A stretch of DNA of 64,000 nucleotides from CAYJLB01 sp964370845 (GTDB lineage: Bacteria > Bacillota > Clostridia > Oscillospirales > Ruminococcaceae). Both the position numbers and the translations under genes were made by a program. Shown piece by piece: positions 43,018 to 50,765 of the stretch; position 1 is the stretch's first letter; every line of letters begins with the position of its first letter. The stretch lies in NCBI GenBank assembly GCA_964370845.1, contig CAYJLB010000002.1:1-64000 (forward strand), read 5' to 3'. The notes under the pieces are model-generated. The model had not been told where the DNA came from. It did no database searches and was given only the letters and a program-made list of their open reading frames with translations.

Positions 43018-43626
43018 CTACTTTAATAAAAAGCTCTTTATAAATTTTTCAGTTACTAAATAATCTACTTTTTTATCAAATCTCCCGTGAGGAAGTGTTC
43101 CAAAAAAGCAAGCACAGTAGCAAATTCCAAGGGTTATTCCTTTAAAATTTGACAAAAATCTGTCATAATATCCTTTACCATAGCCAAGTCTGTAACCTTC
43201 TTTATCAAAGCTCAAGCCAGGCACAATGCAAATTGATTTTGTGGGAACTTTCAATACCTTTTCACAAATATTTACAATTGGTTCAAGGACAGAAAATGTA
43301 GCAACTTCAAGTTCTTCAACGGAATTTATATAGTAAAAATCCATATTCCGAGTTCCGTCAACACACTTTGGAACAGCGACTTTTTTTCCATTTTCCAAAG
43401 AAAAATTAATAAGCTTTATAGTATCAACTTCAATTTTTGTTGAAACAAAAAGAAAAACCACATCACATTCTTGATAAAACTTTGAATTAATCACTTTTTC
43501 AAAGATTTTTTCATCTAAATTCTCTTTTTCTTCTTTAGAAAAGTTTAGGCGAATTTCCTTAAACTTATTCCGCAAAGTATTTTTATGTTCACGAATATCG
43601 TAGGGATTTTTCTTTACTTGTTGCAT
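43018..43626 (-). CDS. 5-formyltetrahydrofolate cyclo-ligase
   Basis: Converts 5-formyl-THF to 5,10-methenyl-THF with ATP. The 202-residue protein has the family C-terminal motif GLSFDKEGYRLGYGKGYYDRFL (about 142-163), and the N-terminal basic helix LRNKFKEIRLNFS fits. The ATG overlaps the end of the DJ-1 gene by 13 nt, so the two are probably translated together. The ribosome site is weak. Confidence 0.92.
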   Translation of the reverse strand: MQQVKKNPYDIREHKNTLRNKFKEIRLNFSKEEKENLDEKIFEKVINSKFYQECDVVFLFVSTKIEVDTIKLINFSLENGKKVAVPKCVDGTRNMDFYYINSVEELEVATFSVLEPIVNICEKVLKVPTKSICIVPGLSFDKEGYRLGYGKGYYDRFLSNFKGITLGICYCACFFGTLPHGRFDKKVDYLVTEKFIKSFLLK

Positions 43627-44159
43627 CTCAAATTACCATATAATCTTTTAACAGTAGCCGAGTCAGTAAGCACTTCTATTAGCTTAAATGAGAAATCCTC
43701 CGCAACTCCAGCGCCTCTTGCAGTAATAATTTTTCCGTCAATTTCAACAGCTTCCCCAGTGAAATTTGCACCCTCAAGCTGTGAATCAAACCCAGTATAA
43801 CAAGTGCAAGTTTTGCCTTTAAGCAAGCCTTTATGCCCAAGAATTGACGGAGCAGCACAAATTGCACCAATATAAATGTCGTTCTCAATGCAATAATCAA
43901 TGGCACGTTGAACATTTGGATTTTTTTCAAGGTTTAAAGTTCCAGGCATTCCTCCCGGTAAAACTATCATATCTAAATTTTCATCAAGTACAATTTGTTC
44001 ATCATCAATATCCGTTAAAATTGAAATCCCGTGAGAGCCTTTAATTACTTGACTTTTTACACCAACAGTAACCACATCAAGTTCACATCTTCTTATATAA
44101 TCAATAGGCGTAATAGCCTCAACTTCTTCAAAACCATCTGCTAAAAATACATATACCAT
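43614..44159 (-). CDS. DJ-1/PfpI-family protein
   Basis: 181-residue DJ-1/ThiJ fold. The nucleophile elbow is IGAICAAPSILG with the conserved Cys near 101, and Glu in DGFEEVEAITP (about 8-18) should pair with it. Family members act as glyoxalase/deglycase enzymes or chaperones; which applies here cannot be told. AAAGGA precedes the ATG. It follows tmk by 18 nt. Confidence 0.9.
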   Translation of the reverse strand: MVYVFLADGFEEVEAITPIDYIRRCELDVVTVGVKSQVIKGSHGISILTDIDDEQIVLDENLDMIVLPGGMPGTLNLEKNPNVQRAIDYCIENDIYIGAICAAPSILGHKGLLKGKTCTCYTGFDSQLEGANFTGEAVEIDGKIITARGAGVAEDFSFKLIEVLTDSATVKRLYGNLRCNK

Positions 44160-44177
44160 AACTTTAAACTTTCCTTT

Positions 44178-44849
44178 CTAAATTAATTTTTCTATTTTTC
44201 CATATATCATTTGGGAAATTTTATCAATTGACAAGGGTTTTCCATTTTCGCTACAAGGAATTACTTCCCAGTTTAATTTCTCACCACAATATAAAGCTGA
44301 TTTTCGGCAATTTTCAAGGTAGGAAACATTCCCCTCGTGAATATCTTTTTTACCCTCGTCACCCTCATATCGCTTCGTCATTAATTCTTGAGAAACTTCA
44401 ATTGGCATATCAAGAAAAATTACTAAATCAGGGGCAGGAAGTTCTAACTTTTCATACTCATAAGAAAAAAGCCAGTCCAAATATTCCTCCCAATTTTCCT
44501 TTGGAAGTTTAGCCATTTGGTGAATAGCGTTTGAGGTTGTGTACCTCCCCGAAAGGATAATTCCACCATTTAAATAATCATTTTCCCAATTCATTTTATA
44601 GTTAGCAAACCTGTCCACTCCATAAAAAGAGGACGCAGCATAAGCATTAACTTTATTTAAATCATTAGATATTTCCCCAGCCAAATACATTTTCACAAGA
44701 GCGGACGACGGACTATTGTAATCAGGAAAACTAATAGTTTTTACATTAGCATTATTTTCAGCCAACTTTTTTGAAATAATCTCAAGCTGAGTAGACTTTC
44801 CACTTCCGTCCAAACCGTCAATTACAATAAGTAAACCTTTATTTTTCAT
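44178..44849 (-). CDS. tmk: Thymidylate kinase
   Basis: Phosphorylates dTMP to dTDP. The 223-residue protein has the P-loop GLDGSGKST (about 11-19), a FPDY segment (about 42-45) that binds dTMP, and GRYTTSNAIHQ in place of the bacterial DRY motif. It is therefore a variant member, and another deoxynucleoside monophosphate kinase role is possible. The immediate neighbour is thyX (11-nt overlap with the chosen start), which makes dTMP and strongly supports the call. The second ATG was chosen, 6 nt from AAGGAA. Confidence 0.85.
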   Translation of the reverse strand: MKNKGLLIVIDGLDGSGKSTQLEIISKKLAENNANVKTISFPDYNSPSSALVKMYLAGEISNDLNKVNAYAASSFYGVDRFANYKMNWENDYLNGGIILSGRYTTSNAIHQMAKLPKENWEEYLDWLFSYEYEKLELPAPDLVIFLDMPIEVSQELMTKRYEGDEGKKDIHEGNVSYLENCRKSALYCGEKLNWEVIPCSENGKPLSIDKISQMIYGKIEKLI

Positions 44850-45384
44850 TGTCATTTCCTTTTTTATAAGTTTTGTTTAATCCGCAAGGTGTAAATTCGG
44901 TACAAACTCCACCACGATAGAAACATCTTGGAACTAAAACACTTTCAAATTCAGGGTTTGTTGTAAGCACAAGCCTTACAATTTCTTCCATAACCTGTCT
45001 TGTTTCAAGGCTTGCTTGATGACATAGCCTTACATGAGCCATATTAATGAGCTCAGTAGCATTCAAATACATCACATGAGAAACTAACTCACCTTGAGGA
45101 GCGCTTGTCCTGTCATATTTACCTTGTCTATCATTTCTTTGACTTTGAACAAAATGCTCAACACCAAATTTATGTCTTACAAAATGCACCGAAACCCAAT
45201 AAGGAATTTCCATTTTAAAAGCAAACCACAAAGTTCTAATTGGACTATGCTCACTTTCAAGCAACTGAACTTTCCATTTATCGGTAGGAGCGTTCACAAT
45301 TTTTTTCCCTACAGTATTTAAAGTACATACTTTACAAAAAGTCCAATCCTCTATAGTAGGATTTTTAATCATTTCTATATTCAT
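44839..45384 (-). CDS. thyX: FAD-dependent thymidylate synthase ThyX (variant motif)
   Basis: Makes dTMP from dUMP with methylene-THF, FAD and NADPH. The 181-residue protein has VRHKFGVEHFVQSQRND (about 72-88), a form of the ThyX motif in which RHK replaces RHR and the Ser is one residue further along. LNATELINMAHVRLCHQAS and the QVMEEIVRLVL helix follow. The end is Cys-rich (RCFYRGGVCTEFTPCG). ATG 45384 has GGAG nearby. It lies directly upstream of tmk. No thyA is seen in the window. Confidence 0.82.
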   Translation of the reverse strand: MNIEMIKNPTIEDWTFCKVCTLNTVGKKIVNAPTDKWKVQLLESEHSPIRTLWFAFKMEIPYWVSVHFVRHKFGVEHFVQSQRNDRQGKYDRTSAPQGELVSHVMYLNATELINMAHVRLCHQASLETRQVMEEIVRLVLTTNPEFESVLVPRCFYRGGVCTEFTPCGLNKTYKKGNDNEK

Positions 45385-45461
45385 TTTTATCACTCCATTA
45401 CTTATACATACTAATTTATAATACCACAATTTTGAATAAATTACAATATATTTTCTAAAAA

Positions 45462-45520
45462 AAAGAATAACAAAAGTTTACTACTATTTATAAAAATAGC
45501 GAAAACTTTTATTATTCTTT
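45462..45520 (-). terminator. Terminator of the biotin-carboxylase operon
   Basis: A long imperfect hairpin on the minus strand (outer AAAGAATAA/TTATTCTTT, inner CTATTT/AAATAG) ends in a run of eight T, 15 nt after the carboxylase alpha subunit stop. Confidence 0.7.
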
Positions 45521-45534
45521 GATTTTATTAAAAT

Positions 45535-46932
45535 TTATACTGGCATTACTTTACTTTCAAAGTTAGAATGTTTTGAATCGATGTTGTACTTTTCATTTCT
45601 TCTCTTTTCAAAGAATTTAGTAGCAACAGCACCAAATTGAGCATAACTAAGAACGTCTTCTTCTTGTTCAACCCACTCAGCACATTCAGCCTTAATTTTT
45701 TCGTATTCAGGAGCAATTAAATCAGCAGGACGGCAGTCGATTGGTTCTGCGTCGCCGATAATTTTCTTTCTAAATTCAGGGTCAATAGGCATTGGAGTTC
45801 TTCCGTACTCACCACGAACTAGCCCCTTAAATTCTTTAGTAACAGTCTTGTATCTTTCCCCTGTGATAATGTTAAACACAGCTTGAGTACCAACAATTTG
45901 TGAAGTTGGCGTAACAAGTGGTGGCATACCAGAGTCCGCTCTAACGCGTGGAACTTCCTCAAGTACGTCTTGGAATTTGTCCTCTTTACCGGCTTGTTTA
46001 AGCTGTGATAAAAGGTTAGACAGCATTCCACCTGGAACTTGATAAATAAGTGCACTCGCATCAGTAGCAAGTAATTTATGGTCAATTTGTCCAGATTTAA
46101 TGTATTTATCACGTAATTTCATAAAGTAAGCTCTGATTTCAGTTAAAGCTTGTAAGCTAATTCCTGTATCAAATTCAGTGCCTTGAAGTGCTGCAACCAT
46201 TGACTCAGTAGGAGCATGAGAAGTTCCCAAAGCAAGTGGTGACATAGCAGTATCAATAATATCTGCTCCAGCTTCAATACCTTTAAGCAAGCACATTGAA
46301 GCAAGCCCAGAAGTGTAGTGAGTATGAAGTTGAATAGGAATATTTACCGCTGATTTAAGAGCTTTTGTCAATCTTTCAGTTGTATATGGAGTCAACAAAG
46401 CCGCCATATCTTTAATACAAATTGATTCAGCACCAGCACTCTCGATTTGTTTAGCATATTGCATATAATACTCATCAGTGAAAGTTTCACCCAAAGTATA
46501 AGAAATTGCAACTTGAGTATGAGCACCCTCTTTTTTAGCTGCGTTAATAGCAGTTTCAAGGTTTCTAATATCATTTAAAGCATCAAAAATTCTGATTATA
46601 TCAATTCCGTTTGCAACAGATTTTTGCACAAAGTATTCAAGTACGTCATCTGCATAATGACGGTAACCAAGAGCATTTTGCCCTCTAAAAAGCATTTGAA
46701 TTTTTGTGTTTGGCATATTTTTCTTTATTATACGAAGTCTTTCCCAAGGGTCTTCGTTTAAGAATCTAAGACAAGCATCAAAAGTTGCTCCCCCCCAAGC
46801 CTCAACTGAGTAAAAACCTATTTTATCCATAGCTGGAAGTATTGGAAGCATTTCGTCCATAGTCATTCTTGTCGCCAGTAATGACTGGTGTGAGTCACGC
46901 AAAGTAGTGTCGGTAATCCTAACTTTTGCCAT
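45535..46932 (-). CDS. Oxaloacetate decarboxylase alpha / pyruvate carboxylase subunit B-like
   Basis: Biotin-dependent carboxyltransferase domain acting between oxaloacetate/pyruvate and carboxybiotin. The 465-residue protein shows the DRE-TIM start (RITDTTLRDSHQSLLATRM), the ALGYRHYADDV segment, the metal-bound Lys in SICIKDMAAL (about 176), the LHTHYTSG metal site (about 210) and PGGMLSNL. It lacks its own biotin domain; that is encoded by the next gene upstream. It is third of three genes; the sodium-pump beta subunit is absent from the window. Confidence 0.9.
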   Translation of the reverse strand: MAKVRITDTTLRDSHQSLLATRMTMDEMLPILPAMDKIGFYSVEAWGGATFDACLRFLNEDPWERLRIIKKNMPNTKIQMLFRGQNALGYRHYADDVLEYFVQKSVANGIDIIRIFDALNDIRNLETAINAAKKEGAHTQVAISYTLGETFTDEYYMQYAKQIESAGAESICIKDMAALLTPYTTERLTKALKSAVNIPIQLHTHYTSGLASMCLLKGIEAGADIIDTAMSPLALGTSHAPTESMVAALQGTEFDTGISLQALTEIRAYFMKLRDKYIKSGQIDHKLLATDASALIYQVPGGMLSNLLSQLKQAGKEDKFQDVLEEVPRVRADSGMPPLVTPTSQIVGTQAVFNIITGERYKTVTKEFKGLVRGEYGRTPMPIDPEFRKKIIGDAEPIDCRPADLIAPEYEKIKAECAEWVEQEEDVLSYAQFGAVATKFFEKRRNEKYNIDSKHSNFESKVMPV

Positions 46933-46968
46933 AATAATCCATTCCTTTCTCGGTAGTTATATAGAAGT

Positions 46969-47337
46969 TTACTTAATTACTGCAATTAAAGTCCCTGATT
47001 CAACAGTGTCGCCTTTTTTAACATTAATGCTTGCAACAGTTCCGTCAATAGGTGAAACTACATCATTTTCCATTTTCATAGCTTCAAGGATTACAAGTGG
47101 AGTACCGTTCTTAACTGTGTCACCCACTGCAACTTTTACGTCAATAATATTACCAGGCATTGGAGATTTAACTTCTGTTCCACCTGTAACAACGGGAGCA
47201 GCCGCAGGAGCTGGAGCCGCTTTTGCAACTGGTGCAGGAGTAGGTGCTGAAACAGCCACTGGAGCTGCTGAACCTGTAATTTCCTCAACCGCAACATCAT
47301 ATGTAGTACCATTTACTGAAATATTATATCTTTTCAT
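46969..47337 (-). CDS. Biotin carboxyl carrier protein
   Basis: 122 residues: an N-terminal stretch (MKRYNISVNGTTYDVAVEEI), a flexible Ala/Pro-rich linker (about 35-60), and a biotinyl domain with the biotin-attachment lysine in ILEAMKMEND (about 86-95). It carries CO2 between subunits. ATG 47337 is preceded by GGAGG. It lies between the two catalytic subunits of the same operon. Confidence 0.93.
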   Translation of the reverse strand: MKRYNISVNGTTYDVAVEEITGSAAPVAVSAPTPAPVAKAAPAPAAAPVVTGGTEVKSPMPGNIIDVKVAVGDTVKNGTPLVILEAMKMENDVVSPIDGTVASINVKKGDTVESGTLIAVIK

Positions 47338-47379
47338 TTGTAATTCCTCCAAATAAATTAAATTTTTATTAAACAAGAC

Positions 47380-48774
47380 CTAGAAAGGCATATTGCTATG
47401 TTTTTTAGGCATTCTCGAAATTCTCTTACTCGATAAAATTTCAAGAGCAGTTCTAATAGTTTGTCTAGTATCAGCTGGGCTAATTATGTCTTCGATGCAA
47501 TTTTCTTGAGCCGCAATAAAAGCACTTGCTTCGTTAATTGCGTATTCAGTAGCAAGTTCATTTCTCTTATCTTCAAGATTTTCAGCACCTTTTAACTTGT
47601 CATGATACAAGAATTCAGCTGCTGTAAATGGGTCAACAGCACTAATAACTGAAGTTGTATAAGCATATGTAAGGTCGGCATTTGCTCCACGTCCAGCCAA
47701 TGTAATATAAGCCGCTCCGTAAGCTTTACCTGTAATAAGTGCAATTTTTGCAGTAGTAGCTTCAGCATAAGCAGAAGAAACTTTTGCAACATCACGAATA
47801 CTACCCATTCTCTCAGCCACTCCACTAATGCAGAAGCCTTCAGTGTCAACTAATGTTACAACAGGAATTGAGTAAGCATCACAAGTTCTTACAAAACGAG
47901 CGATTTTTGAACAATCATCAACATTTAATTTATCAGAAGTTTTATTTGTTCCAACAAAACCAACAGTTGCACCAGCAACAGTTGCAAAAGCAGTATAAGA
48001 AGCTAAACCAAAATCAGGTGAAAGTTCAATAACACTACCCTCGTCAGCAATAGCCTTAACCATTGAATCTGCATCACTACCTATAGCAGAAGTAGGCTCA
48101 TCAAATTCATACATAGGAATAGGCGCTAAGTTGTTTGTAGGAAGTTTTGTAATTATAGATTTAACCTTGTTCATTGCGGTTTCATCATCGTCGCAAACAA
48201 GGGAAACTGTACCATTTTTCGCAGCATTTAATGAGAATTCACCCTCACTAATTTTGCTGTTTGGAGTAATAAATAATTCAGCATCTTTTGTCATAACAAC
48301 AAAATCAGCAGATACAGCCAAAATTGCTTGAGTACCAGCACAAGTTCCTGCAATAACAGAAATTTGAGGTACTACTCCAGAAAGATTTGCTGTGTAAAGC
48401 ATAAGTTCTCCACAAGCTGAAAGTGCATTAATTCCGTCAGTTAAAACCATTCCGTCCGAATCGTAAATTCCAACAATTGGAACACCAGTTTTACCAGCAA
48501 GGTCATAAATTTTCTTAATTTTTTTAGCTTGAGCAGAGCCAAGAGCACCATTGTTCACACTTTTATCTTGTGAAAATGCATAAACAGGATTTCCATCCAC
48601 ATAACCATAAGCGGTAATAACCCCAGTAAGGTTGTCCCCTTGTAAAGTGAACAAATCTAATTCGGTAAATTCACTATTATCGAAAAGTAAGTTAAGTCGT
48701 TCTCTCGCTTCAGAATTTTTGATAATCTCACTTTTCATCTCAACTAATTTTGCAGTTTTGCTGTCAGATGCCAT
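47380..48774 (-). CDS. Acyl-CoA carboxyltransferase-domain protein (MmdA-like)
   Basis: Crotonase-fold carboxyltransferase. At 464 residues it is somewhat shorter than typical MmdA/PccB. The N-terminal half has ARERLNLLFDNSEF, NNGALGSAQAKKI and GIYDSDG; the C-terminal half has LVDTEGF and GKAYGAAYITLAGRG, with ERMGSIRDVAKVSSAYAE between. Usual partners are methylmalonyl-, propionyl- or glutaconyl-CoA. The combination with an OadA-like subunit and a biotin carrier suggests a transcarboxylase or a decarboxylase complex; the exact substrate is not decided by sequence. Confidence 0.82.
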   Translation of the reverse strand: MASDSKTAKLVEMKSEIIKNSEARERLNLLFDNSEFTELDLFTLQGDNLTGVITAYGYVDGNPVYAFSQDKSVNNGALGSAQAKKIKKIYDLAGKTGVPIVGIYDSDGMVLTDGINALSACGELMLYTANLSGVVPQISVIAGTCAGTQAILAVSADFVVMTKDAELFITPNSKISEGEFSLNAAKNGTVSLVCDDDETAMNKVKSIITKLPTNNLAPIPMYEFDEPTSAIGSDADSMVKAIADEGSVIELSPDFGLASYTAFATVAGATVGFVGTNKTSDKLNVDDCSKIARFVRTCDAYSIPVVTLVDTEGFCISGVAERMGSIRDVAKVSSAYAEATTAKIALITGKAYGAAYITLAGRGANADLTYAYTTSVISAVDPFTAAEFLYHDKLKGAENLEDKRNELATEYAINEASAFIAAQENCIEDIISPADTRQTIRTALEILSSKRISRMPKKHSNMPF

Positions 48775-48819
48775 AACAATACTCCATTCCGCCGCTTCAC
48801 CTCGGCAAAAAATTTCAAT

Positions 48820-48857
48820 AAGAAAAGCTCTTAATTGTGGGAAGTTTAAATTAAGAG
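48820..48857 (-). terminator. Second attenuator-like hairpin, carboxylase leader
   Basis: On the minus strand a 9-bp perfect stem (48849-48857 with 48828-48836) is followed by CTTTTCTT. It lies in the 5' leader about 50 nt before the first gene. Confidence 0.5.
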
Positions 48858-48907
48858 TTGTGCAAACAATCTAAGTTATTATATAGTACATTAACTAGTT
48901 TATTGCA

Positions 48908-48960
48908 CAAAAAAGGATTTATTTTAACAACAACAAATACTAATATATAGTAATAAATCC
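48908..48960 (-). terminator. First attenuator-like hairpin, carboxylase leader
   Basis: On the minus strand GGATTTATT/AATAAATCC (48952-48960 with 48915-48923) encloses a smaller loop and is followed by six T (complement of 48909-48914). It lies shortly after the promoter, so it can stop transcription before the genes. Confidence 0.6.
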
Positions 48961-48972
48961 CAAATCGGTACT

Positions 48973-49001
48973 ATTATAACATTTTTTTAAGTATATTGCA
49001 A
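48973..49001 (-). promoter_or_regulatory. Promoter of the biotin-carboxylase operon
   Basis: TTGCAA (48996-49001) and TATAAT (48973-48978) with a 17-nt spacer on the minus strand, giving a leader of about 190 nt. Confidence 0.75.
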
Positions 49002-49033
49002 GTATTTTTGTGAAATATTATTATAAATATTTT

Positions 49034-49396
49034 TTACTTACAACTACAATTGGACAAAATTTTGTCTATATCATGGATAATATTTTCATTTTGTGGTAAA
49101 AACCTAAGTTTTATTAAGCAATCGTAATTATCAACAAAGAATTTCGCCTTATTAATATTATTATTAAAAGCAGAAAAAAGGACAGAACGCACAAGACCGT
49201 CATATAAACTTTGGTCATTTTGACATTCAACTTTTCTCACTACTAAAAATTCATTTTCATAATAAAAAACGATATATCCTAAAATTTCCTCACCATTTAC
49301 CGCTTCAAGAACGTTGACAATTTCATCTTGAATGCCAAGTTCGTCAAAAGTTAGAAAATATGGATTGAAATTTTTCGCTTGTAATATTGTCAGCAT
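49034..49396 (-). CDS. Hypothetical protein (possible short GNAT-like fold)
   Basis: 120 residues, soluble. The order of elements (N-terminal helix, strands around EILGYIVFYYENEFLVVRKVECQ, helix LYDGLVRSVLFSAFNN, strand AKFFVDN, end LRFLPQ) is like a small acetyltransferase, but the acetyl-CoA loop is not clear. The end is NCSCK. A TTATTAATATTCC tract with GAGAGGAATAT gives a plausible ribosome site. No neighbour explains it; it lies between the carboxylase promoter and a repeat block. Confidence 0.55.
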   Translation of the reverse strand: MLTILQAKNFNPYFLTFDELGIQDEIVNVLEAVNGEEILGYIVFYYENEFLVVRKVECQNDQSLYDGLVRSVLFSAFNNNINKAKFFVDNYDCLIKLRFLPQNENIIHDIDKILSNCSCK

Positions 49397-49547
49397 ATTA
49401 ATATTCCTCTCATTTTTGCTAAGTTTTTTCGCCCTCTTTTTCGAGCATAAAGACCACCGCTAATTGCAAAACTTACAGTTTTTTATTGCAATTTTTACCT
49501 TTGCTAGGTTATCAGCCAAGGCAAGCCTTGTCCCTACAACTACGCCA

Positions 49548-49716
49548 TTTTTTACAAAGTCCTAACGTGATTTGCCAGCGGAGGCTACTCTAAAAGGAAA
49601 TTCAAGTTTCAACTATATAATAACAGCGAACTGGGCACTTCCCCATTTTACAAAGTCCTATCGTGATTTGCCAGCGGAGGCTACTCCGCCGCCGCCGTTG
49701 CCTATAGCGGTTCTGA
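49548..49716. repeat. Repeat block downstream of rluB (related to family A)
   Basis: Two direct copies of a unit of about 40 bp (TTTACAAAGTCCTA, then CGTGATTTGCCAGCGGAGGCTACTC) occur at 49550-49590 and 49648-49686. The second continues into the hairpin GCGGAG-GCTA-CTCCGC, like the family-A hairpin near ftsY (GCCAGCGG context in both). A separate CAAGG-CAAG-CCTTG palindrome lies at 49518-49531. No gene was seen in 49397-49657. Confidence 0.65.
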
Positions 49717-50577
49717 NNNNNNNNNNNNNNNNNNNNNNNNNNNNNNNNNNNNNNNNNNNNNNNNNNNNNNNNNNNNNNNNNNNNNNNNNNNNNNNNNNNN
49801 NNNNNNNNNNNNNNNNCGTGATTTGCCAGCGGAGGCTACTCCGCCGCCGCCGTTGCCTATAGCGGTTCTGATTGCGCGTAACTCTTCCGCTGTAAGTTCA
49901 CGGAAAGTACCAGGTTTTAACATTCCAAGACGGATTGGACCAATGGACGTTCTTTTTAGTCTTGCTACTTCAAGTCCAACAGCTTCACACATTTTACGGA
50001 CTTGACGGTTTCTTCCCTCTTTAATTGTCATTTGAAGAACTACCCTACCTTGCTCTTTTGTAATAACGTTTACAGTTGCAGGCAAAGTCATTTTCCCGTC
50101 AATATTCACTCCCGAAGCCAATTTTATAAGTTGGTCATCATTTACGTCAGGACGTACAGTTACACGATAAGTTTTCGTGATACTTTTTGAAGGGTGCATA
50201 ATATTGTTCGCAAAATTCCCGTCATTTGTGAATAAAAGCAATCCTTCAGTGTTTTTGTCAAGCCTTCCAATAGGATAAACCCTTGAATCTACGCCCTCCA
50301 TAAGTTCAGTAACACAGCGTCTTCCAAGTTCATCTTCCATAGTTGTAACATAACCACGAGGTTTATTTAGCATTAAGTAAAAAAGTTCTCGCCTTGTATT
50401 TGTGTACAGTTTTTGCCCATCTACAGAGATTAAATCCCTGTTTGGATTAGCTTTATCCCCAAGTTTGCAAGGACGTCCGTTTACTTTAACTTTATGTTGT
50501 TTAATCAATTCTTCAGCTTTTCTTCGAGAGCAATACCCAGCATCACTCATAATTTTTTGTATTCTAATATCTGCCAT
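49658..50577 (-). CDS. rluB: Pseudouridine synthase RluB-like (3' end crosses the N gap)
   Basis: Isomerises U to pseudouridine in helix 89 of 23S rRNA. It has an N-terminal S4 domain (RIQKIMSDAGYCSRRKAEELI, about 4-24) and a catalytic domain with the Asp in GRLDKNTEGLLL (about 97-108), plus EGRNRQVRKMCE and VARLKRTSIGPI. The frame runs into the gap. If the gap and one 55-bp duplicate are removed, it continues for a few residues (AGKSR) to TAG at 49658-49660, so the gene is intact, about 255 residues. Its last 12 or so residues (GNGGGGVASAGKSR) come from repeat sequence. AGAAAGGA lies 8 nt upstream of the ATG. Confidence 0.9.
49717..49816. other. Assembly gap (100 N)
   Basis: Exactly 100 N, flanked by identical 55-bp sequences (49662-49716 and 49817-49871). 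The join falls inside the 3' end of rluB. Confidence 0.95.
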
Positions 50578-50581
50578 TTAA

Positions 50582-50659
50582 GACCATTCCTTTCTACAAA
50601 TTCTGTGCTTTTTGAACTGTTTTTAATTCAAAAAGCACAAAACTGCAACCGACATAAAA
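50582..50659 (-). promoter_or_regulatory. Structured rluB leader
   Basis: On the minus strand the hairpin CCGA-TTTTATG-TCGG (50645-50659) is followed by GTGCTTTTTGAA/TTCAAAAAGCAC (50606-50640) and then the AGAAAGGAATGGTC ribosome site (50582-50595). The first hairpin matches one in the infC leader with swapped stem bases. The second begins GTTTTGTGC, as the family-B elements do. Confidence 0.55.
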
Positions 50660-50765
50660 TCGGATTTTCACTAGTTCGAGTCAACTTTTCTTATTTATTT
50701 TACAATTTTTGTCAGACCTTATATATAATATAGTAGGTCAATTTATCAACAAATTGCATTTCACT

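Noticed and set aside
45094..45321. Short plus-strand frame opposite thyX
   Set aside because: Shadow of thyX with no start signal.
49572..49862. Plus-strand frame through the 49.7-kb gap
   Set aside because: It reads the complement of rluB and its repeats; the minus-strand gene explains the DNA.
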